NCBI GenBank assembly: GCA_025964895.1
Contig: JAOPXY010000093.1
Span: forward strand, 1-37,723
DNA from: Aeromicrobium sp.
Lineage (GTDB): Bacteria; Actinomycetota; Actinomycetes; Propionibacteriales; Nocardioidaceae
DNA: 37,723 nucleotides
Reading direction: 5' to 3'
Part shown: positions 32,136-37,723 of the stretch, piece by piece
How positions within the stretch are numbered: position 1 is the stretch's first letter
Layout of the letters: each line of letters begins with the position of its first letter
Made by a program: the position numbers and the translations under genes
Notes under the pieces: model-generated
What the model saw: the letters and a program-made list of their open reading frames with translations, nothing else
Database searches by the model: none
Told to the model about the DNA's origin: nothing

Positions 32136-32438
32136 ATGGTGCACGCATTCACCCAGGACGTGCCGATCGATCTGCCGACGTACGAGCGCATCATCGCCGC
32201 GATCGGACCGGAGCCACTCGAGGGACAGCTCGTCCACCTGTGCGTTCGGCGTCCCGACGGCGGGCTGCGCTACATCGACGTCTGGGAGTCCGCCGAGTCG
32301 TGCGGGCGCGCGTTCGACGAGCGCATCCACCCGGCGGTCGCGGCGGTGCTCGCCGAGAGGCGTCCCGATCGCGAGCCCACGAGCAGCCCGTTGGAGGTGC
32401 TGCACCTGACGGGGACCGCCGTTCCAGCGGCCGATTGA
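32136..32438 (+). CDS. Small protein controlled by TetR (100 aa), function unknown
   Basis: A 100-residue soluble protein (MVHAFTQDVPIDLPTYERII ...). The size and the pattern of an early Y-x-x-I helix, then HLCVRRPDGGLRYIDVW and AFDERIHPAV, resemble dimeric alpha/beta-barrel (ABM-like) proteins, but no signature is decisive. TAGGAGGT lies about 8 bp upstream of ATG 32136; an upstream in-frame GTG at 32127 is less likely. It shares a control region with the divergent TetR gene, which probably regulates it. Confidence 0.72.
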   Translation: MVHAFTQDVPIDLPTYERIIAAIGPEPLEGQLVHLCVRRPDGGLRYIDVWESAESCGRAFDERIHPAVAAVLAERRPDREPTSSPLEVLHLTGTAVPAAD

Positions 32439-32491
32439 CCCTGCGAGGACGGGCGGGGCACCCCCGATTTCGCTTCCCGGACGCGGCCCGG

Positions 32492-32497
32492 TATCTT
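32492..32497 (+). promoter_or_regulatory. -10 box TATCTT of the tRNA-Thr/tRNA-Met unit
   Basis: It lies 13 bp upstream of the mature tRNA-Thr 5' end. The spacing fits transcription of a short precursor that continues into tRNA-Met and perhaps rpmG. Confidence 0.45.
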
Positions 32498-32510
32498 TGG
32501 CTGTCGGCTT

Positions 32511-32583
32511 GCCCCTTTAGCTCAGTCGGCAGAGCGTTTCCATGGTAAGGAAAAGGTCTACGGTTCGATTCCGTAAAGGGGCT
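32511..32583 (+). tRNA. tRNA-Thr (GGT)
   Basis: A 73-nt cloverleaf. The acceptor stem is GCCCCTT/AAGGGGC, the D arm GCTC...GAGC, and the anticodon stem TTTCC/GGAAA with loop ATGGTAA (anticodon GGT). The T arm is TACGG-TTCGATT-CCGTA and the discriminator is T. The 3' CCA is not encoded. Confidence 0.95.
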
Positions 32584-32634
32584 CTGGACTCAGTGGTTCG
32601 TGAGTCCTGTGGCCGTGGGGAGACCCATGGTCAT

Positions 32635-32708
32635 GGCGGGGTAGCTCAGGTGGTTAGAGCACACGGCTCATAATCGTGGTGTCGCGAGTTCGAGTCTCGC
32701 CCCCGCTA
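32635..32708 (+). tRNA. tRNA-Met (CAT), elongator type
   Basis: A 74-nt cloverleaf. The acceptor stem is GGCGGGG/CCCCGCT (first pair G-T), the anticodon stem CACGG/TCGTG with loop CTCATAA (anticodon CAT), and the T arm GCGAG-TTCGAGT-CTCGC. It lacks the three G-C pairs of the anticodon stem of initiator tRNA, so it is an elongator. CCA is not encoded. Confidence 0.95.
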
Positions 32709-32763
32709 CCGCACGACTGCACAGGCAACACCGAAGCATCACCGATCAAGAAGAGGCACCCTC

Positions 32764-32934
32764 GTGGCCAGCAAGAGCTCAGACGTTCGTCCCAAGATCA
32801 CCTTGGCCTGCACCGAGTGCAAGGAACGCAACTACATCACGAAGAAGAACCGTCGCAACGATCCCGATCGTATGGACCTGATGAAGTTCTGCCCTCGCGA
32901 CAAGCGGCACACGCTGCACCGCGAGACGCGCTGA
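32764..32934 (+). CDS. rpmG: 50S ribosomal protein L33 (three-cysteine variant)
   Basis: A 56-residue ribosomal protein in the exit/E-site region of the large subunit. The frame reads [20 protein letters not shown] and continues [17 protein letters not shown] to the end. The start is GTG 32764 with GAAGAGG upstream. The first zinc-ribbon pair CTEC is intact, but the second is CPRD, with Asp where the C+ form has the fourth Cys. It is therefore intermediate between the zinc-binding and zinc-free forms. It follows the Thr/Met tRNAs and precedes murB, a common actinobacterial order. Confidence 0.93.
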   Translation: MASKSSDVRPKITLACTECKERNYITKKNRRNDPDRMDLMKFCPRDKRHTLHRETR

Positions 32935-32953
32935 CCCGGTCGCTCCGCACGAC

Positions 32954-32982
32954 GGCTCCCACTGCTCCGGCAGGTGGGAGCC
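32954..32982 (+). terminator. Strong hairpin after rpmG
   Basis: GGCTCCCAC pairs with GTGGGAGCC (9 bp). The stem is extended inwards by TGC/GCA with one bulged G and a TCCG tetraloop. It lies 19 bp after the rpmG stop, and the T-containing TTCGTCGTT follows. Confidence 0.8.
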
Positions 32983-33039
32983 TTCGTCGTTCCCGGCCGC
33001 AATGCCTCGACGGGACGACGTGCGTCGGGCACCCGCTGC

Positions 33040-33045
33040 TAGCGT
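33040..33045 (+). promoter_or_regulatory. -10 box TAGCGT of leaderless murB transcript
   Basis: TAGCGT is followed by seven bases and the murB ATG. No Shine-Dalgarno is present. The same hexamer drives the coiled-coil gene at 14974. Confidence 0.5.
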
Positions 33046-33052
33046 CGCGGCC

Positions 33053-34072
33053 ATGGACCTCGCCGACCTGACCACGCTCCGACTGGGCGGCCCGGCCCGC
33101 GCCGTCATCGACGCGACGACCGAGGACCACCTGGTCGAGGCGGTGCGGATCGCCGACGAGGGCGGTGACGCGGTGCTCGTCGTGGGCGGCGGCAGCAACC
33201 TGGTCGTCGCCGACGAGGGCATCGACAGCACGGTCGTCCGGGTGCTGACGCGCGGCATCACGATCGACGCCGATGCGTGCAGCGGCGCGATGGTCACGGT
33301 CGCGGCGGGCGAACCGTGGGACGGCGTCGTCGCGCGCGCGGTCGCCGAGGGCTGGGTCGGGGTCGAGGCGCTCTCGGGCATCCCCGGCTCGACGGGCGCG
33401 ACGCCGATCCAGAATGTCGGCGCCTACGGCCAGGAGGTCTCCCAGACCATCGCGTCGGTGCGCACGTACGACCGCTACGACCGGCGCATCCGCACGTTCG
33501 CGGCGGCCGACTGCGACTTCTCGTACCGCCACAGCCGGTTCAAGGCCCAGCCGATGCGCCACGTCGTGCTGTCGGTGACCTTCCAGCTGGCGCTCGGCGA
33601 CCTGGGCGCGCCCGTCGCGTACGCCGAGCTCGCCCGCACGCTGGGCATCGCGATCGGCGAGCGTGCCCCGGCGGCCGACGTGCGCCGCGCCGTGCTGGCG
33701 CTGCGGCGCGGCAAGGGCATGGTGCTCGACCCCGACGACCACGACACGTGGAGCGCCGGCTCGTTCTTCACCAACCCCATCCTGTCTCCCGAGCAGGCCG
33801 CTGCCCTCCCGCCGGAGGCACCCCGCTTCGCGCAGACGGACGGCTCGGTCAAGACCAGCGCCGCCTGGCTCATCGACCACGCCGGTTTCGCGAGGGGCCA
33901 CGGCGACGCCGCGGTGTCGCTGTCGACCAAGCACACCCTGGCCCTCACGAACCGGGGGAGCGGCACGACGGCGCAGCTGCTCGACCTCGCGCGCGAGGTG
34001 CGCGACGGGGTGCAGCGGGCCTACGGCATCACGCTGGTCAACGAGCCCGTCCTCGTCGGCTGCGACCTCTGA
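33053..34072 (+). CDS. murB: UDP-N-acetylenolpyruvoylglucosamine reductase
   Basis: A 339-residue FAD enzyme of peptidoglycan synthesis, reducing UDP-GlcNAc-enolpyruvate to UDP-MurNAc in the cytoplasm. The FAD domain has TTLRLGGPAR and VVGGGSNLV (GGGSN at 45-49), then GIPGSTGATPIQNVGAYGQEV. The substrate domain carries the proton-donating Ser237 in GSFFTNP, and the C-terminal catalytic Glu is in NEPVLVG. The length and insertions fit a type I MurB. ATG 33053 lies seven bases after a TAGCGT box, so the longer frame from 33002 is rejected. It stands downstream of rpmG behind its own promoter rather than in a mur operon. Confidence 0.96.
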   Translation: MDLADLTTLRLGGPARAVIDATTEDHLVEAVRIADEGGDAVLVVGGGSNLVVADEGIDSTVVRVLTRGITIDADACSGAMVTVAAGEPWDGVVARAVAEGWVGVEALSGIPGSTGATPIQNVGAYGQEVSQTIASVRTYDRYDRRIRTFAAADCDFSYRHSRFKAQPMRHVVLSVTFQLALGDLGAPVAYAELARTLGIAIGERAPAADVRRAVLALRRGKGMVLDPDDHDTWSAGSFFTNPILSPEQAAALPPEAPRFAQTDGSVKTSAAWLIDHAGFARGHGDAAVSLSTKHTLALTNRGSGTTAQLLDLAREVRDGVQRAYGITLVNEPVLVGCDL

Positions 34073-34079
34073 CGCGGGC

Positions 34080-34094
34080 GGTGGCTCTGCCACC
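34080..34094 (+). terminator. Short hairpin after murB
   Basis: GGTGG-CTCTG-CCACC lies 7 bp after the murB stop and is followed by TATTC. The 41-bp tandem repeat begins 18 bp further on. Confidence 0.4.
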
Positions 34095-34111
34095 TATTCA
34101 CGGCGCTGATG

Positions 34112-34253
34112 GGTGTCTCACGCACCGCTGCGGGGTGGGCGGCACGTCGATAGGTGTCTCACGCACCGCTGCGGGGTGAGCGGCACGTCGACAGGTGCCT
34201 GACGCACCGCTGCGGGGTGAGCGGCACGTCGACAGGTGCCTGACGCACCGCTG
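34112..34253. repeat. 41-bp tandem repeat, about 3.5 units
   Basis: Units start at 34112, 34153, 34194 and 34235, the last truncated after about 19 bp. Each begins GGTGYCTSACGCACCGCTGC and continues with GGGGTGRGCGGCACGTCGA. Units 2 and 3 differ only at the GTCTC/GCCTG positions. Each holds a small GGTG(C)...(G)CACC dyad. It lies in the 186-bp gap between convergent murB and the DUF4190 gene. 41 is not a multiple of three, so a coding role is unlikely. Confidence 0.92.
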
Positions 34254-34258
34254 TGCCA

Positions 34259-34678
34259 TCAGGACTCCTCCCACCCCTGGAGGAAGCCGTCGTGGAACTC
34301 ATCGACCGTCAGCATCAGCACGATGAACCCGATGATGACCGCCAGGGCGAGCAGCAGCAGGACCGTCCCGATGATGCCGAGGACCTTGCCGGCCATGGCC
34401 TCGCCGCGGCCCGTCTGCGCGCCGCGGCTCTCGTCGATGTCACGGACGGCCTTCGAGCCGGTGAACCATGCGAAGGGGGCCATCAGCAGCGGCAGGTAGC
34501 ACAACAGGCCGCCGGCGACGGCGACGATCCCCAACACCATCGCGGTCGTCGCGCTGGGGTGTTTGGGCGGTGCGTAGCCGTACTGCGGGTAGCCGGCCTC
34601 CGGAGGCGGGTATCCCGACCAGGTGGCCTGCGGGTCGTGATCGGACGGTCCGGGGGGCGGTGGCGGGCTGTCGCTCAT
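34259..34678 (-). CDS. DUF4190-type small membrane protein
   Basis: A 139-residue protein. The N-terminal 45 residues are Pro/Tyr/Gly-rich and disordered (MSDSPPPPPGPSDHDP, PPPEAGYPQYGYAPP). Two hydrophobic segments follow: about 46-70 (TTAMVLGIVAVAGGLLCYLP) and about 97-122 (KVLGIIGTVLLLLALAVIIG), with a conserved G-x-KA-x-x-x-I-D-like loop between them. This is the DUF4190 architecture, common in actinobacteria and of unknown function. A second DUF4190-like gene lies 26 bp upstream on the same strand, so the pair probably arose by duplication and is cotranscribed with add. Confidence 0.85.
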   Translation of the reverse strand: MSDSPPPPPGPSDHDPQATWSGYPPPEAGYPQYGYAPPKHPSATTAMVLGIVAVAGGLLCYLPLLMAPFAWFTGSKAVRDIDESRGAQTGRGEAMAGKVLGIIGTVLLLLALAVIIGFIVLMLTVDEFHDGFLQGWEES

Positions 34679-34704
34679 GCGTCCAGCCTTCCACAGGGCG
34701 TCGC

Positions 34705-35040
34705 TCAGGTGCCGTAGCCCGCGTCATGGCCCGCGATGGTCGTGACGCCGAGGGTTGCGAGCAGCAGGACGCCGAGCATCCCGAGCATGAGGGCGCTGCC
34801 GATCATGCCGAGCACCCACCCCGCCTTCGCCTCGCCACCACCGGACCACCGCTCGGGCTCGCGCTCGACCCGGCGCGACGCGGCGGCGCCGTGGTACCAG
34901 GCCAGCGGTGCGAGGAACACCGGCACGAGCAGCACGAACATCCCGCCCACGGCCACGATGCCGAGCACCAGCGAGAGTGTCGCCCCAGGTGCCTTGGGCC
35001 GGGCGGGCATGACGCCAGGGTGGAACGAAGGATGCGTCAT
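34705..35040 (-). CDS. DUF4190-like small membrane protein, coupled to add
   Basis: A 111-residue protein with a short N-terminal tail (MTHPSFHPGVMPARPKAPGA) and two hydrophobic regions (LSLVLGIVAVGGMFVLLVPVF, then WVLGMIGSALMLGMLGVLLL) around a charged loop with GAAASRRVERE. It has the same layout as the following gene (34259-34678). ATG 35040 overlaps the add stop by 4 bp (ATGA), so it is translationally coupled to adenosine deaminase. Function unknown; that coupling to a nucleoside enzyme means a shared role is not established. Confidence 0.82.
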   Translation of the reverse strand: MTHPSFHPGVMPARPKAPGATLSLVLGIVAVGGMFVLLVPVFLAPLAWYHGAAASRRVEREPERWSGGGEAKAGWVLGMIGSALMLGMLGVLLLATLGVTTIAGHDAGYGT

Positions 35041-36125
35041 GACCGCGCCCCCTCGGGCTCCGTCGCCAGCCACGCGTCCACGTCGCGCAGCGCCTCGGCC
35101 ACGACGTCGCCGGGCGCGCACGAGCTGCGGATCGACATGCGGGCCAGCTCGGCCAGCTCCTGGTCGGTGAAGTCCTGGGCGGCACGCAGGACCGCGTACT
35201 GGCCCGCGAGACGCGAGCCGAACAGCAGGGGATCGTCGGAGCCGAGGGCGACGTCGACGCCGGCCGCCGTGAGCGTGCGGACCGGCACCTCCTCCAGCGT
35301 CGCGTAGACGCCGAGCGACACGTTCGACGTGGGGCAGACCTCCAGGGCGACACCCTCCTCGGCGAGGCGGCCCAGGACCGCCTCGTCCTCGGCGGCCCGC
35401 ACGCCGTGGCCCAGCCGGTCAGGGTGTAGATGGTCGAGGCACTGCGTGACGTGGTCGGGCCCCCGCAGCTCTCCGCCGTGGGGGACGAGCCTGAGCCCGG
35501 CGCGCTCCGCGATCGCGAACGCGGGCGCGAACGACGCCGTGTCACCGCGCCGCTCGTCGTTCGAGAGCCCGAAGCCGATGACGCCGCGGCCCGCATACTG
35601 CGCCGACAGCCGGGCCAGTGTCCGCGCGTCGAGCGGGTGCCGCGTGCGGTTGGCCGCCACGACGAGACCCATGCCGATGCCGGCCCGCTGGCCGGCGTCT
35701 CGCACCGCGTCGATCACGAGATCGGTGAATGCGGTGATGCCGCCGAACCGGGCGCCGTAGCCGGACGGGTCGACCTGGATCTCGGTCCAGACCGAGCCGT
35801 CGGCCGCATCGTCCTGCGCCGCCTCGAGCACGAGCCGCCGCACGTCGTCCTCCGTGCGGAGCACCGACCGCGCGACATCGTAGAGGCGCTGGAACCGGAA
35901 CCAGCCCTTCTCGTCGGCGGTGCTGAGCTCGGGCGGCCACTCGTCGGTCAGGGAGGCCGGCAGCCGGATCCCGTCGCGCTCGGCCAGCTCGAGCAGCGTC
36001 GCGTGCCGCATCGAGCCGGTGAAGTGCAGGTGCAGGTGAGCCTTGGGGAGGGCTGCGATGGGGCGGAACGGCAGCGTCGAGACGGCCTGGTCCGTGCGCG
36101 GGGGAGGGCTCGCATCGACGCTCAT
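35037..36125 (-). CDS. add: Adenosine deaminase family protein
   Basis: A 362-residue zinc amidohydrolase that would deaminate adenosine or a related purine nucleoside to the inosine form in salvage. Metal and catalytic motifs are KAHLHLHFTGS (His32 and His34), VPHGGE (His and catalytic Glu), DRLGHGVRA, CPTSNVSLG, and LGSDDPLLF with the two catalytic/metal Asp. The FTGS after the His motif, in place of LDGS, is the variant I associate with short actinobacterial homologues, so related substrates such as aminodeoxyfutalosine cannot be excluded. No clear ribosome-binding site precedes ATG 36125. It leads a three-gene minus-strand unit with two DUF4190 proteins. Confidence 0.9.
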   Translation of the reverse strand: MSVDASPPPRTDQAVSTLPFRPIAALPKAHLHLHFTGSMRHATLLELAERDGIRLPASLTDEWPPELSTADEKGWFRFQRLYDVARSVLRTEDDVRRLVLEAAQDDAADGSVWTEIQVDPSGYGARFGGITAFTDLVIDAVRDAGQRAGIGMGLVVAANRTRHPLDARTLARLSAQYAGRGVIGFGLSNDERRGDTASFAPAFAIAERAGLRLVPHGGELRGPDHVTQCLDHLHPDRLGHGVRAAEDEAVLGRLAEEGVALEVCPTSNVSLGVYATLEEVPVRTLTAAGVDVALGSDDPLLFGSRLAGQYAVLRAAQDFTDQELAELARMSIRSSCAPGDVVAEALRDVDAWLATEPEGARS

Positions 36126-36226
36126 GTGGGCCAGTCAACACGAGAACCGCCGGTACGGAGGAGACGGGTCACGCGGCCGCCGTGGGCGCCCGTCGCCTCG
36201 GTTCGACGGGGCGATGCCTGACCACG

Positions 36227-36232
36227 TACACT
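36227..36232 (+). promoter_or_regulatory. Possible -10 box TACACT upstream of tRNA-Trp
   Basis: A TANNNT hexamer 72 bp before tRNA-Trp in the 179-bp gap after add. A TTGACG follows closely and could instead be the -35 of a second promoter. The choice is uncertain. Confidence 0.35.
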
Positions 36233-36304
36233 TGACGCACCGGTGAGAATTCACTCTGAATCGTCATGCCCTCACCCGGGTCGGGCGATCGAGAGAATTG
36301 ACTG

Positions 36305-36377
36305 AGGGCACTAGCTCAACTGGTAGAGCATCGGTCTCCAAAACCGAAGGTTGGGGGTTCAAGTCCCTCGTGCCCTG
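36305..36377 (+). tRNA. tRNA-Trp (CCA)
   Basis: A 73-nt cloverleaf. The acceptor stem is AGGGCAC/GTGCCCT, the D arm GCTC...GAGC, and the anticodon stem TCGGT/ACCGA with loop CTCCAAA (anticodon CCA). The T arm is GGGGG-TTCAAGT-CCCTC and the discriminator is G. It directly precedes secE, the usual bacterial order. Confidence 0.96.
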
Positions 36378-36417
36378 CGAAAACACGACCCAGCGATTGA
36401 ATGAATGAAGGAGTACC

Positions 36418-36639
36418 GTGAGCGATCGTCACGAGCTGGCCGGCACGTCCGGCAAGCGCACCTCGCCGATCACGTTCTATCGCCAGGTCATCGCCGAGCT
36501 CCGTAAGGTCGTCTGGCCGACGCGGCCCCAGGTGATCAACTACTTCTGGGTCGTCCTGGTGTTCGTGCTCGTCATGATGGCGATCGTCGCCGGGCTCGAC
36601 TACGGCTTCGGCCGCGCCTCCTTCGCGATCTTCGCGTAG
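36418..36639 (+). CDS. secE: Preprotein translocase subunit SecE
   Basis: A 73-residue single-span membrane protein that clamps SecY in the SecYEG translocon. The conserved amphipathic region FYRQVIAELRKVVWPTR precedes the transmembrane helix at about residues 42-64 (FWVVLVFVLVMMAIVAGLDY). The start is GTG with GAAGGAG upstream. It lies between tRNA-Trp and nusG, as in most bacteria. Confidence 0.96.
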   Translation: MSDRHELAGTSGKRTSPITFYRQVIAELRKVVWPTRPQVINYFWVVLVFVLVMMAIVAGLDYGFGRASFAIFA

Positions 36640-36675
36640 CACCCGCCCCATCATCTGCACGGTCAAAGGATCACT

Positions 36676-37515
36676 GTGACTCAAGGTTACGAAGAGAACG
36701 TCGACGTGGAGTCGGACGACACGTCCGATCCCTCGACCGAGGTCGACGCGCCCGTCGAGGAGACCGACGTCGTCGACGCGACCGAGGACGCCGAGCCGGT
36801 CGTCGAGGACGACGACGCGATCGAGGCCAGCGCGGACGAGGCCAGCGCCGACGAGGACGAGGTCGCCGCCGAGGACGAGGACGAGGTCGCCGACGAGGCA
36901 CCCGTGGACGCGCTGCAGGAGTTCAAAGATCGCCTGCACAGCCAGATCGGCGACTGGTACGTCGTCCACACGTACTCCGGCATGGAGAAGCGCGTGAAGT
37001 CGAACCTCGAGAACCGTGTCACGTCGCTCAACGCCGAGGACTACATCTTCGAGGTCGTCGTGCCGACCGAGGAGGTCGCCGAGATCAAGAACGGCCAGCG
37101 CAAGCTCGTCAAGCGCACCGTCCTCCCCGGCTACGTCCTGGTCCGCATGGACCTCACCGACGAGTCGTGGGGCGTCGTGCGCCACACCCCGTCGGTCACG
37201 GGCTTCGTGGGCAACTCCCACCAGCCCGTCCCCCTCAGTCTTGCCGAGGTCGAGAGCATGCTCGCCCCGGCAGTGGAGGCAGAGGTCGCAACCGCGGCCG
37301 ACGCCTCCGACCAGCAGCAGGCGAAGGCCGCCAAGGTCGAGTTCACCGACTTCGCGGTCGGCGACTCCGTCATGGTCGTCGATGGACCGTTCGCCACGCT
37401 GCACGCGACCATCACGGAGATGAACGTGGATGCCCAGAGGGTCAAGGCCCTCGTGGAGATCTTCGGTCGTGAGACGCCGGTCGAGCTCAGCTTCACGCAG
37501 ATCCAGAAGGTCTGA
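36676..37515 (+). CDS. nusG: Transcription termination/antitermination protein NusG
   Basis: A 279-residue RNA polymerase elongation factor. A long acidic N-terminal extension (about residues 1-78, made of Glu/Asp/Ala/Val runs) precedes the NGN domain, which begins at [19 protein letters not shown] and includes [12 protein letters not shown] and VTGFVG. A second short linker rich in Ala/Gln leads to the KOW domain at about 230-279 ([20 protein letters not shown], then [14 protein letters not shown]). Acidic extensions are usual in actinobacterial NusG. The start is GTG with AAAGGA upstream. It lies between secE and rplK. Confidence 0.96.
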   Translation: MTQGYEENVDVESDDTSDPSTEVDAPVEETDVVDATEDAEPVVEDDDAIEASADEASADEDEVAAEDEDEVADEAPVDALQEFKDRLHSQIGDWYVVHTYSGMEKRVKSNLENRVTSLNAEDYIFEVVVPTEEVAEIKNGQRKLVKRTVLPGYVLVRMDLTDESWGVVRHTPSVTGFVGNSHQPVPLSLAEVESMLAPAVEAEVATAADASDQQQAKAAKVEFTDFAVGDSVMVVDGPFATLHATITEMNVDAQRVKALVEIFGRETPVELSFTQIQKV

Positions 37516-37590
37516 GCCACACCGCACGCGGCGACTGAGCTCGTCTCAGCCCCGCACCACCGCACCAATTCACCACTAAGGACCCGAGAA

Positions 37591-37723
37591 ATGCCTCCCA
37601 AGAAGAAAGTCGCAGCCATCGTCAAGGTGCAGCTGCAGGCCGGTATGGCCAACCCGGCACCGCCCGTCGGTACCGCGCTGGGCCCCCACGGCGTCAACAT
37701 CATGGAGTTCTGCAAGGCCTACA
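37591..37723 (+). CDS. rplK: 50S ribosomal protein L11 (partial, N-terminal 44 residues)
   Basis: The window ends inside this gene. The N-terminus [20 protein letters not shown] is followed by [23 protein letters not shown], the conserved L11 N-terminal domain that contacts the GTPase-associated centre of 23S rRNA. An AAGGAC-like ribosome-binding site precedes ATG 37591. It follows nusG after 75 bp, the standard order, and rplA would be expected next. Confidence 0.97.
   Translation, partial: MPPKKKVAAIVKVQLQAGMANPAPPVGTALGPHGVNIMEFCKAY

Noticed and set aside
34112-34253. A CRISPR array
   Set aside because: The units are contiguous 41-bp repeats without unique spacers, and no cas gene is present in the window.
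36671-37031. Arg/Pro-rich and Ser-rich minus-strand frames opposite nusG
   Set aside because: They are the complement of the acidic Glu/Asp repeats of NusG and have no independent start signals or domains.

Overview
The window reads as chromosomal DNA of a high-GC actinobacterium. Codon third positions are almost all G or C. The right end has the usual actinobacterial order: tRNA-Thr, tRNA-Met, rpmG and murB, then after four minus-strand genes tRNA-Trp, secE, nusG and rplK. Several genes start directly behind a TANNNT -10 box, which is typical of leaderless actinobacterial mRNAs. The gene content fits Nocardioidaceae (an Aeromicrobium-like organism is my guess), but this cannot be proven from the window. 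No phage, insertion sequence, CRISPR array or rRNA gene was found, and no gap without a gene exceeds 300 bases.

Bases 1-7,060 hold the end of a sugar-type ABC transporter operon (binding protein C-terminus, double-ATPase, permease), an Hrp1-like CBS protein, and a lysine/2-aminoadipate catabolic unit: a LysR regulator divergent from an antiquitin-like aldehyde dehydrogenase coupled to an HglS-type 2-oxoadipate dioxygenase/decarboxylase. Bases 7,067-13,540 hold carbon and nitrogen catabolism: bifunctional PutA with a divergent LysR regulator, then an LldR-like GntR regulator divergent from L-lactate dehydrogenase, with two near-perfect LldR operators between them. Bases 13,560-17,074 hold small or uncharacterised genes and a CYP152 peroxygenase P450 that has the His/Phe/Arg set of OleT-type decarboxylases.

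Bases 17,200-21,255 are a tightly coupled run of four glycosyltransferases, each pair overlapping by 4 bp. Next come an Hsp20 gene with an HspR-type (HAIR) operator, a YbdK-type carboxylate-amine ligase and two small proteins. Bases 23,742-27,808 encode a 1,253-residue sensor that joins histidine kinase, receiver, PAS, SpoIIE-type phosphatase and RsbW-like ATPase domains, coupled to an RsbV-like STAS protein. An SDR, a NodS-like methyltransferase, a GAF-ANTAR protein, pyrD and a TetR unit follow. The window then ends in housekeeping genes (tRNAs, rpmG, murB, two DUF4190-like membrane proteins, adenosine deaminase, secE-nusG-rplK).

The most unusual non-coding signals are three. (1) A 78-bp dispersed element occurs in two inverted copies of exactly equal length (6982-7059 and 15715-15792) with 11-bp inverted termini. 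(2) Four GGGG...ACTT...CGCCCC hairpin boxes sit in a two-forward, two-reverse array (27831-27919). (3) A 41-bp tandem repeat of about 3.5 units lies between convergent murB and a DUF4190 gene (34112-34253).
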